Shown one piece after another: positions 1 to 5,380 of a DNA stretch of 5,380 nucleotides. Numbering within the stretch: the stretch's first letter is position 1; the number at the start of each line of letters is the position of its first letter. The notes under the pieces were generated by a model. The model was given only the letters and a program-made list of their open reading frames with translations. It did no database searches and was not told the DNA's origin. Source of the DNA: Lentisphaerota bacterium (GTDB taxonomy: Bacteria; Verrucomicrobiota; Kiritimatiellia; UBA8416; JAFGIZ01); assembly GCA_016929365.1 (NCBI GenBank), contig JAFGIZ010000014.1:1-5380 (forward strand), read 5' to 3'. Position numbers and translations under genes: made by a program.

Positions 1-819
1 CTCCGCGGTTCGAACCTCCCAGGGCGCGAACGCGATACGAGCCTGCTGCTGTGTTACCGTGTGGCCGTCCAGATCCGTGATGTGCAGGGCGACCGGGGCG
101 GTGCGTGGCTCGTCGAGGCGGTTGAGAATCCGGGCGGAGACCGCGACCCCAGGTTCCTCGATGAAGTGAATGTGGCCGGGCTTGTCGGTGGTGACGCGTG
201 CCTGCCACGTGCGCGCGGGGTCGTCCTGGCGGGCGGCCAGGTCGCGAAGGTGGAAGGTTCCGCGGGGGCTGCTGCCCGCGTTGACGCCGACGGCGATTAC
301 CTTGAGGGGAAAATGGATGACATCGTCGTCGGCGCCGCCCCAGTGATGCACGAAGGTCTCGGGGTCCAGGGGCATGACAATCCTCTGCCACGCGCCGGTC
401 CCGACCGGAACGGACGCCATGTGCTGCTGACCCGTGTCGTCCATGATGCGCATGAAGAAGTTCGCTTCGTTGCCGCAGCGCAGGTCGAAAGCCAGGGCGG
501 AGGCGCGTTCCACCGTGACGTGGGTTTCGATCCACAGGCGCCTGCCCCCTGCGCTGCAATCATACCGCACCGTCAGCCCGTCGCGGCCGTCGGCGGGGCC
601 GGTTGTGAGTTCGGCCTGACGGGGTTCCCCGCCGGGGGGGAACCCGACCCGCCAGGCGGAAGGTGTATCGCCGCGCCGGATGAGCACCCATCTTCCCGCG
701 ACGGCGCGGGATGCGGACGGCGCCGGCGCGTCATTCGTGTTGCCGGCGGCAGCGAGAGCGCCGCCAAGAACCAGCAGCCGGAAGACGATGCCAGGATGTT
801 GCAGGGGCAGGGTTCGCAT
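1..819 (-). CDS. Exported carbohydrate-active-like protein, N-terminal 273 residues (runs off left edge)
   Basis: This frame is open from an ATG at 819-817 to base 1 with no stop, so the C-terminal part lies outside the window. Residues 1-26 look like a signal peptide: a basic start (R2, R14), a hydrophobic stretch LLVLGGALAAA, and probable cleavage near A25/G26. Residues about 42-196 read as a beta-sandwich resembling galactose-binding or CBM11/CIA30-like modules, with FFMRIMDD, GAWQRIVMPLD and a closing GTFHLRDLA. Residues about 205-270 look Ig-like (PGVAVSARILN, then VALHITDLDGHTV), the sort of linker domain found before a catalytic barrel in large exported glycosidases. No catalytic residues are visible. 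The start is 11 bp after the stop of the upstream DNRLRE gene and has no clear Shine-Dalgarno, so translation is probably coupled. An exported glycoside hydrolase is the best inference; a purely binding protein cannot be excluded. Confidence 0.72.
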   Translation of the reverse strand, partial: MRTLPLQHPGIVFRLLVLGGALAAAGNTNDAPAPSASRAVAGRWVLIRRGDTPSAWRVGFPPGGEPRQAELTTGPADGRDGLTVRYDCSAGGRRLWIETHVTVERASALAFDLRCGNEANFFMRIMDDTGQQHMASVPVGTGAWQRIVMPLDPETFVHHWGGADDDVIHFPLKVIAVGVNAGSSPRGTFHLRDLAARQDDPARTWQARVTTDKPGHIHFIEEPGVAVSARILNRLDEPRTAPVALHITDLDGHTVTQQQARIAFAPWEVRTAE

Positions 820-830
820 CCGGCGCGCTG

Positions 831-2663
831 CTATTTGATGATGATGACGGTGCCCCGGGGCGGGGGAATGCCGGGCGCCATTTCAAGGGTCGGCGGTGCG
901 TACGTAGCGTTTTCCTTCGAAGCAAACGCCACGTACGGGGCCGTGCCTCCTGTCTGGTTCCGCAGCAGGAAGGTTGCCCGGTCGTCCGTATCGGCGCTGA
1001 GGAAGGTGACGAGGGTGGCGTTGGTGAAGGCATATTCCGTGCCGTCCGGCGCGGTAGCGGCGACCTGGAGCGTGCCCAGGTGCGTGGCCCCGGCGAGAAA
1101 CGCGTCGTCGTCCGTGTCGTTCTGCGGGGCGTTGTTCCAGGTGATCGTGGTTTCGCCCCAACCCTCGCCCGCGTCGCCGTCGTTCAATCCGTACACGTCG
1201 ATGAGCGAGGCGGCGCCGTTATTGCAGTCCACGGTCACCAGCTTTAAAGCGGCGCGTCCAATGAGATCGGGTTTGTTCGCGATGTCGAAGCGCAGGTAAC
1301 TCTTGCGCCGGAAGCCGGGTCCTCCCGTGTTGTTGTTGCACTCAAAGCGGTTGTTGCCCCCGTAGTTGGCGTCGGGGGCATTCTGTTGGATAAACGCGTC
1401 GGCGCCCTCGCCCTCGCCGGTCGTGACGATGGCCGTTGTTTTCATTTCGAGCGTGGGCGCCGCGTAGGCGGAGTTCTCTTTTGAGGCGAAGGCGACCCAG
1501 GGCGCGGTGCCTCCGTTTGCGCTGCGCAGCATGAGGGTGGCCCGGCCGTCCGTATCGGCGTTGAGGAACCGGGCGAGCGCCACGTCCCTGAACGCGTAAA
1601 CCGTCCCGTCGGCATCCGTGGTCGCGACATCGAAGGACCCCAGGTGCGTCGTCCCGCCCAGGAAGTCGTTGTTATTCGTGTTGTTCTGCGGCGCGTTGTT
1701 CCAGGTAATCGCGGTTTCGCCCCAGGCCTCGCCGGCGTCGCCGTCGTTCAACCCATACACGTCAATGGTGGCGTCCGCGGTGTTGTTGCCGTCATCCAGA
1801 ACGAGTTTCAAGGTGGCGGTTCCGATCTTATCCGGTGCGGTGGAAAGGTCGAAACGGACGTAGGACTTGCGTTTATAGGGATCCGTGTTGCGGTTGCACT
1901 GCAGCTGCGAAAGCGGTCCGTAGTTGCTGTCGGGGGAAAACTGGAAAATAAGCGCGTCGGCGCCCGTGCCGGAGCCGGTATCGACGATCGCGTCGTCCAG
2001 CAACTCGAGCCTCGGCGGCGCGTAAGAGTCATTTTGCTTCGAGGCAAATTGCACATGGGGGGCAGCTCCCCCGTTCAGGCTTCTGAGCATGAGCGTAGCT
2101 TGTCCATCCGTGTCGGCCTGCAGAAACTGCGTGAGCGCGATGCTGGTGAAGGTATATTCCGTGCCGTTAGGATCGGCTGAGCCGACCACGAACGTTCCCA
2201 GATTGGTGACCCCGCTCGCTATGAAGGCGTCGCCGTCCGTGTCGTTCTGCGGGGCGTTGTTCCAGGTAATCGTCGTTTCGCCCCAACCCTCGCCCGCGTC
2301 GCCATCCTTGAGGCCGTAGACTTCGATGGTCGCGTTTACGCTGTTGTTGTGATTGTTGAGCAGGAGCTTCAACGTTGCCGTATGAAATGTGCTCGTTGCG
2401 GCAGCAAGGTCGAAGCGCAGGTAACTCTTGCGCCGGTAGCCGGGGTTGTTGTTGCACTCGAGAACGGTGTACGTGCCGTAGTTGTTGTCGCCCCCGTTCT
2501 CCTGGATGTAGGCGTCCGCTCCGCTTCCGTTTGTGATGGCGATGGTCACATCCCCGCGGACCGCGTTCGGAGCGGACAGGATCAGTCCTGCTGTCACGGC
2601 GAGGGCCCACACTCCGGCGCGGCCGAGGGCGTTCACGGGTTGCATTGTGTCGGTTGCTCTCAT
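831..2663 (-). CDS. Secreted protein with three tandem DNRLRE/CBM96-like domains
   Basis: This encodes 610 residues. I chose the ATG at 2663-2661, not the ATG 19 codons upstream, because a strong AAGGAGGA lies 7 bases before it and a signal peptide follows directly: polar start, then VWALAVTAGLILSA, with cleavage around residues 34-37. The mature protein is three repeats of about 187 residues (about 38-228, 229-414, 415-595). Each carries GADA, NYG, (R/K)RKSY(L/V)RFD at 77, 264 and 452, VYGL.DGDAGE, WGET.ITWNNAPQN (W at 134, 321, 509) and FASK.N..YA.P.LE. This is the DNRLRE domain pattern, related to carbohydrate-binding module family 96, which includes alginate binders. Acidic runs (DGDAGE, NDTDGDAF) could bind calcium. 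Each repeat has a Cys in an Asn-rich C-N-x-N motif. There is no LPXTG or PEP-CTERM anchor; the chain ends in a short hydrophobic GTVIIIK. Likely role: extracellular or cell-surface glycan binding. The ligand is unknown. Confidence 0.9.
   Translation of the reverse strand: MRATDTMQPVNALGRAGVWALAVTAGLILSAPNAVRGDVTIAITNGSGADAYIQENGGDNNYGTYTVLECNNNPGYRRKSYLRFDLAAATSTFHTATLKLLLNNHNNSVNATIEVYGLKDGDAGEGWGETTITWNNAPQNDTDGDAFIASGVTNLGTFVVGSADPNGTEYTFTSIALTQFLQADTDGQATLMLRSLNGGAAPHVQFASKQNDSYAPPRLELLDDAIVDTGSGTGADALIFQFSPDSNYGPLSQLQCNRNTDPYKRKSYVRFDLSTAPDKIGTATLKLVLDDGNNTADATIDVYGLNDGDAGEAWGETAITWNNAPQNNTNNNDFLGGTTHLGSFDVATTDADGTVYAFRDVALARFLNADTDGRATLMLRSANGGTAPWVAFASKENSAYAAPTLEMKTTAIVTTGEGEGADAFIQQNAPDANYGGNNRFECNNNTGGPGFRRKSYLRFDIANKPDLIGRAALKLVTVDCNNGAASLIDVYGLNDGDAGEGWGETTITWNNAPQNDTDDDAFLAGATHLGTLQVAATAPDGTEYAFTNATLVTFLSADTDDRATFLLRNQTGGTAPYVAFASKENATYAPPTLEMAPGIPPPRGTVIIIK
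879..1421 (-). repeat. DNRLRE repeat unit 3 (C-terminal domain)
   Basis: Third coding repeat, residues about 415-595, followed by a 15-residue tail. It opens with TGEGEGADA and contains ECNNN plus a second Cys (VDCNN) that the other units lack. The WNNAPQ block is 564 bp from unit 2 and 1125 bp from unit 1. Confidence 0.85.
1422..1979 (-). repeat. DNRLRE repeat unit 2 (middle domain)
   Basis: Second coding repeat, residues about 229-414. It opens with TGSGTGADA and has QCNRN in place of CNNN, KRKSYVRFD, and an Asn-rich NNTNNNDF where the other units have NDTD.DAF. Its C-terminal half (VAFASKENS, PTLEM) matches unit 3 better than unit 1. Confidence 0.85.
1980..2552 (-). repeat. DNRLRE repeat unit 1 (N-terminal domain)
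   Basis: First coding repeat, residues about 38-228. Its WNNAPQ block lies 561 bp from that of unit 2. It has ECNNN before RRKSY and the variant IEVYGLKDGDAGE. It is the most divergent copy in its C-terminal half (HVQFASKQN), but its N-terminal half closely matches unit 3 at DNA level. Confidence 0.85.
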
Positions 2664-2665
2664 TG

Positions 2666-3754
2666 CTACATCCTCCTTGTCCCGTCTTGTTTTGATGTAT
2701 TGACCGCCGGGCGCGCGCACGACTCACGGGGCACGAGTTCGACGTCAAATGTTTGTACCGTGCGTGGCGCCCGGGGGTGCTCCAGAGCCCCCAGCAATGT
2801 CTGCACCGCCGTCCTGCCCATGATTTCGAAAGGTTGCCGGATACTGGTTAAACGGGGGCGTACGTATTCGCAGGGCAGCAGATCGTCGCAGCCGATCACG
2901 CTCAACTCGCGCGGCACGGCGATGCCGAGTTCCCTTGCGGCTTCCAGAGCGGCCAGGGCATATATGTCGCAGGCACACAATAGCGCCGAGGGCATATCGT
3001 CGCCGTCGCGCCATTGCTGCAGGAGCTCCCGCATGACGGTTTTCATTGGCTTGTCGCGGCCGGGGAGCACAAGGGCGCGCGAGTCGGGCAGCGGGCGGGC
3101 AGGATCCGCGATACAAGCGTCGAAGGCCTCGTGACTCAAGACGTGGTGCAGGCAGCGCTGACCCGGTTGCCCGTAGTCCGCGATATCGAAAAAGAAAATC
3201 TTCTCATGCCCCAGGTCGCGGAGGTGGTCCAGCGCCTGCCGGACGCCCGAGGCCTGGTCCGGCATCAGGCAGGAAACACCCGCCGCGTCGGTCAGCGCAT
3301 TGACGAGGACTACGGGCACCATGTGCTGGATGCGCTCGATCAGCTTCAGATCCTGTTGCGTAACGATAAAGACGGCATCGACGTGGAGGTCGGCAATCAC
3401 CTCCGGCAGATACTCGTCGCGGTCGGGCTGGATCGTCGTGACCACCAGGCGCCGGCCTTGCCGGCGTACCTCGCGTTCAATACTCCAGAAGAGACGTCCG
3501 TGATAGGGCCCGGTGGTCAACGTGGACTCGCTGAACGCGTCGAGGATAATGCCGAGATTGCCGACGCGGTTCTGCCGCCGGCGATTCCGCTGGCCCATGA
3601 GGCGGAAGCGAGGGTCGGGCACGTAGCCGAGATCGGCCGCCACGCGGACGACACGTTTGCGCGTTTCGGTCGACAATAAGGTGCTGCCGTTGAGGGCCCG
3701 GGATGCCGTTGCCCGCGAGACCCCCGCCTGTTCCGCCACTACCCCGAGCGTCAC
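2666..3754 (-). CDS. LacI-family transcriptional regulator
   Basis: From a GTG start this is 362 residues, the usual family size. The N-terminal helix-turn-helix occupies residues 1-24 (VTLGVVAEQAGVSRATASRALNG). A hinge region DPRFRLMGQR follows at about 47-56, in which Met seems to take the place of the usual minor-groove Leu. Residues about 64-345 form the periplasmic-binding-protein-like sensor: NLGIILD, PDQASGVRQALDHLRDLGHEKI (165-186), MPSALLCACDIYALAAL (254-270), ELSVIGCDD (283-291), RLTSIRQP (301-308) and closing VPRESC. The family typically binds a sugar or nucleoside and releases its operator. I prefer GTG at 3754 because the family usually begins a residue or two before TLxxVA and AGGGGGG precedes it by 4-6 bases; an ATG at 3790 would add 12 residues, lacks a Shine-Dalgarno and abuts the operator. 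It is first in the operon, 2 bp before the DNRLRE gene, so it probably controls its own transcript. Confidence 0.93.
   Translation of the reverse strand: MTLGVVAEQAGVSRATASRALNGSTLLSTETRKRVVRVAADLGYVPDPRFRLMGQRNRRRQNRVGNLGIILDAFSESTLTTGPYHGRLFWSIEREVRRQGRRLVVTTIQPDRDEYLPEVIADLHVDAVFIVTQQDLKLIERIQHMVPVVLVNALTDAAGVSCLMPDQASGVRQALDHLRDLGHEKIFFFDIADYGQPGQRCLHHVLSHEAFDACIADPARPLPDSRALVLPGRDKPMKTVMRELLQQWRDGDDMPSALLCACDIYALAALEAARELGIAVPRELSVIGCDDLLPCEYVRPRLTSIRQPFEIMGRTAVQTLLGALEHPRAPRTVQTFDVELVPRESCARPAVNTSKQDGTRRM
2671..2678 (-). promoter_or_regulatory. Ribosome binding site of the DNRLRE gene, inside the end of lacI
   Basis: The minus strand reads AAGGAGGA, a near-perfect Shine-Dalgarno, 7 bases before the ATG at 2663. 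The same bases encode the last arginines of the LacI-type regulator, whose final Met and stop (ATG TAG, 2671-2666) follow at once. This site decides the start of the DNRLRE gene. Confidence 0.88.
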
Positions 3755-3758
3755 GCTG

Positions 3759-3765
3759 CCCCCCT
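3759..3765 (-). promoter_or_regulatory. Probable ribosome binding site for lacI GTG start
   Basis: The minus strand reads AGGGGGG, followed by CAGC and then GTG at 3754. It is a G-rich, imperfect Shine-Dalgarno. It is the main sequence reason, together with the family N-terminus, to prefer GTG over the ATG at 3790. Confidence 0.55.
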
Positions 3766-3791
3766 GTGCTTCCGGTTCCCTGGCAACCATG

Positions 3792-3832
3792 CTGCAACGT
3801 TTGCATATATACGTTGCAGTGTCAAGTGCAAC
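3792..3832. promoter_or_regulatory. Candidate LacI-type operator cluster
   Basis: CTGCAACGT at 3792-3800 and its exact reverse complement ACGTTGCAG at 3811-3819 form a perfect 9-bp inverted repeat with a 10-bp AT-rich spacer. A third half-site, TGCAAC at 3827-3832, forms another inverted pair with GTTGCA at 3813-3818 (8-bp spacer). The left arm with the following bases also makes TGCAA-CGT-TTGCA (3793-3805), a LacI-like near-palindrome. The cluster lies directly upstream of lacI and overlaps its best promoter-like hexamers, so autoregulation is the likely role. Binding by this particular protein is inferred. Confidence 0.72.
3804..3831 (-). promoter_or_regulatory. Possible promoter of the lacI-DNRLRE operon
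   Basis: On the minus strand TTGCAC (3831-3826) and TATATG (3809-3804) stand 16 bp apart. They would start transcription near 3797, giving a leader of about 43 bases before GTG 3754 but only about 7 before ATG 3790. A consensus TTGACA (3825-3820) lies next to it but has no good -10 at 17 bp. Either way the -10 falls inside the inverted repeat. The sigma-70 consensus may not hold exactly in this organism. Confidence 0.4.
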
Positions 3833-4064
3833 CTGCGTATTTTTGAAGCATGACAAGCAGTGCCGATAGCCTGATGCGGATTTCCCCGGGCGCGGAGAGC
3901 GTGCGGTACTGAGGAACAAAGAACCTGCCGAGCTTGACGGTAACCTCGCGCTCTGAAAGAGTGCATTGCGTAGTGCGGACGCGAGGGCGGCCATTCCGGT
4001 CGACCGGTGAAAGGGATAACGCGCGCGAGCGGTGCGAGGCGGAACGCGCACGGAAGCGGAAAAC
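3833..4064. other. Non-coding divergent intergenic region
   Basis: No convincing gene lies between the operator cluster and the plus-strand start. The stretch holds a 12-bp palindrome (3996-4007) and a small hairpin (GCGCTCT, loop GAA, AGAGTGC at 3948-3964) without a U-tract. It also holds a TTGACG at 3934-3939 whose 17-bp partner AAGAGT is a poor -10. I see no reliable plus-strand promoter and no RNA gene. Confidence 0.6.
3996..4007. promoter_or_regulatory. 12-bp palindrome upstream of the plus-strand gene
   Basis: CCGGTCGACCGG is a perfect palindrome with a central CG, a feature of many LacI-family operators. It ends 57 bases before the GTG at 4065. It differs from the TGCAACGT motif before lacI, so if functional it may bind another regulator. 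Short GC-rich palindromes also arise by chance in such DNA. Confidence 0.3.
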
Positions 4065-5380
4065 GTGACTGCCGTAAAAACGTCAATCCTGCTGGTGGCG
4101 AGCGTTGTTGCGGCGTGCGGGGCCGAGAATACGATGGAGACCGTCGCAGCGCAGTATGCCATCGGGGGCAACCTGGGTCCGGCCTCCTGGCAGGCATCCG
4201 GTGCGCCTGGCGCGGAAGGGGATGAGGCGCGTGCGCTGCGCCTGCAGGCCGGCGGTGTGTCGCATATCGGCTCGACGTATATTTCCATCCCCGACGAAAC
4301 CCGGTACCTACGGGTACAGGCGTCGATCAAAACGCGCGGCATCGACGATTTCGACGTTTCGTATAATGCGGCCCTGTACGCGAGCTTCCACTATCCCGAG
4401 CTGGACTTCATCGTGCGCCGGGAGATGGTAGGCTGGGCCAACGGCACGACCGACTGGACCGTCCTGGACCGCACGATCGAGGTGCCCGCCGAGATGGCGG
4501 AGAGGCTGCGCCTGGTCTTCGAGCTCTCCAAGACGCGCGGCGGAGCGGCATACCTCCGGGACGTTCGCGTCGACACGGCTGTGCCGGAGCGACGGGTTCC
4601 TCCCGTGCGGCTGACGCTCCAAACCTTGCGGTTCAGCGCTGCCCCGGTGCGGTTCGAGGGCGAGGATGCGGGATTCGTGCTGTCCAATCTCTTCGGCGAC
4701 AGGCTGGATCCGGCGATCGGGTTTACGATCGACGCGGCATCGGATGCGTCGTCCGTTCCCGAAGCGCTGAACCTGGAGACGCGCATTCTCGATCACGAGG
4801 GCGGCGTCTTGTGGGAGGCCTCCCGGCCGACCCGGCCGGACGACCGCCACGTGATCGCCGTCCCGCGCGACGGCGCGGCCGGCTTGCCGTTGGACACGTA
4901 CCTGGTATTTGAAGCCAAGGCAGTTGAGGATCCCGGCGGAACGGTGCTGGGAAGCGGGCGCCTGCCTTTCGGCATTCTCAGCCAGGACGGCGACCTGGAC
5001 TCCGTGCCGGTGCCGGGCGCGGTGCATCGGGCTGCGCCGGGCTCGCCCTTCGGCATCTATCCGTGCAACAGCACGATCGACCGCGGCCTGCCGGATTTCA
5101 TGCGCAAGAGCTACTTTACCTTGCGCATGAGCGGTGCGGACTGGCGCCGGTTCGGACACGCGTGGATTCAGGCGTCGCCGACCGGCGCGGTGGAGGCGGT
5201 CGCTTCGGCGGAGGACGGCACGGACTTCCTGCGAACGGGGCCGTTCAATTTTCTCGACCTGACATGGATGGCCAGGCCGTGTCCGGAATGGTGGCGCGTG
5301 GCGACCGGGGACCTTGCGCTGTTCGAGCGTTACGTGCGTCATGCGGGGGCGGAGACTCCGGGCCGGTTTCGCTACGTGAC
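4065..5380 (+). CDS. Probable lipoprotein glycoside hydrolase, N-terminal 438 residues (runs off right edge)
   Basis: The frame is open from GTG 4065 to the window end with no stop. GGAAGCGGA lies 4-8 bases upstream. The start gives a lipoprotein-like signal: K5, ILLVASVVAAC, with lipobox V-A-A-C at 15-18 and Gly at +2, so outer-membrane anchoring is likely. Starting at the ATG at 4134 would lose this signal. Residues about 25-168 resemble a carbohydrate-binding beta-sandwich (ISIPDETRYLRVQASIKT, GTTDW at 127-131, closing AAYLRDVRV). Residues about 180-322 look Ig-like (FEGEDAGFVLSNLFG, then LNLETRILDHEGGVLWEA). From about 328 (PFGIYPCN) a catalytic-type module begins, with GADWRRFGHAWIQASP at 357-372 as in the first strands of clan GH-A TIM barrels, and then LALFERYVRHAG near the end. 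The window stops before any acid/base or nucleophile Glu can be seen, so family and substrate are unresolved. It is divergent from the lacI operon. Confidence 0.75.
   Translation, partial: MTAVKTSILLVASVVAACGAENTMETVAAQYAIGGNLGPASWQASGAPGAEGDEARALRLQAGGVSHIGSTYISIPDETRYLRVQASIKTRGIDDFDVSYNAALYASFHYPELDFIVRREMVGWANGTTDWTVLDRTIEVPAEMAERLRLVFELSKTRGGAAYLRDVRVDTAVPERRVPPVRLTLQTLRFSAAPVRFEGEDAGFVLSNLFGDRLDPAIGFTIDAASDASSVPEALNLETRILDHEGGVLWEASRPTRPDDRHVIAVPRDGAAGLPLDTYLVFEAKAVEDPGGTVLGSGRLPFGILSQDGDLDSVPVPGAVHRAAPGSPFGIYPCNSTIDRGLPDFMRKSYFTLRMSGADWRRFGHAWIQASPTGAVEAVASAEDGTDFLRTGPFNFLDLTWMARPCPEWWRVATGDLALFERYVRHAGAETPGRFRYV

Noticed and set aside
61..1299. Long plus-strand open frame of 412 codons
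   Set aside because: It runs antisense to two minus-strand genes with recognisable domains and export signals; its product is Gly/Ala/Arg-rich with no recognisable domain. It is a GC-rich shadow frame.
1618..2319. Plus-strand frames across the DNRLRE gene (for example 1618-1863, 1644-2180, 2089-2319)
   Set aside because: They repeat the same peptides in each unit because they are antisense to the coding repeats, and have no ribosome binding site or domain signature.
879..2552. Regular DNA repeats read as a CRISPR or satellite array
   Set aside because: The period is about 561-564 bp, the whole stretch is one open frame, and the repeats match protein domain boundaries.
2664..2720. Upstream ATG at 2720 as start of the DNRLRE protein
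   Set aside because: It lies inside lacI, lacks a ribosome binding site and puts 19 charged residues before the signal peptide; the ATG at 2663 has a strong Shine-Dalgarno.
3948..3964. Hairpin as a transcription terminator
   Set aside because: Seven base pairs including a G-U pair, a three-base loop and no U-tract; there is also no gene ending nearby.
3755..4342. N-terminal extension of the LacI regulator to an upstream ATG at 4342
   Set aside because: It would add about 196 residues of low-complexity sequence, cross the operator and overlap the divergent gene; LacI proteins start just before the helix-turn-helix.
4308..5342. Minus-strand open frame of 344 codons
   Set aside because: It is opposite the plus-strand lipoprotein gene and gives an Arg/His-rich product without domain pattern; the plus frame has a signal, lipobox and plausible domains.

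Overview
The window is GC-rich (by eye well above 60% except for one AT-rich patch near 3790-3850). It looks like part of a bacterial polysaccharide-degradation locus. It holds four protein-coding genes: three on the minus strand, reading leftwards from about 3754, and one divergent gene on the plus strand from about 4065. The outer two genes are cut by the window edges. The combination of a LacI-type regulator, an exported multi-repeat DNRLRE protein and large exported proteins with carbohydrate-binding-like N-termini is common in heterotrophic PVC-superphylum bacteria (Lentisphaerota, Kiritimatiellota, Verrucomicrobiota, Planctomycetota). That placement is inferred from protein style only; no rRNA or other marker is present.

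Layout, right to left along the minus-strand operon. A LacI-family transcription factor (2666-3754) is followed after only 2 bp by a secreted protein of three DNRLRE/CBM96-like domains (831-2663). After 11 bp comes the N-terminal part of an exported carbohydrate-active-like protein (1-819, running off the left edge). The tight spacing and the ribosome binding site placed inside the last lacI codons argue for one transcript. Upstream of lacI is an AT-rich patch with a perfect 9-bp inverted repeat containing TGCAACGT half-sites. It overlaps the best promoter-like hexamers and is the natural candidate for the regulator's own operator.

On the plus strand, after about 240 bp of non-coding DNA, a probable lipoprotein begins (4065 to beyond 5380). 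It has a carbohydrate-binding-like beta-sandwich, an Ig-like segment and the first strands of what looks like a TIM-barrel glycoside hydrolase. The window ends about where a clan GH-A acid/base motif would be expected.

Working model (inference): a sugar released from a polysaccharide inactivates the LacI-type repressor. That would derepress its own operon, and possibly the divergent gene, producing a binding protein and two exported enzymes. The substrate cannot be read from the sequence; the DNRLRE/CBM96 relationship makes acidic polysaccharides such as alginate one possibility only. Both edge genes are real open frames with no stop inside the window.
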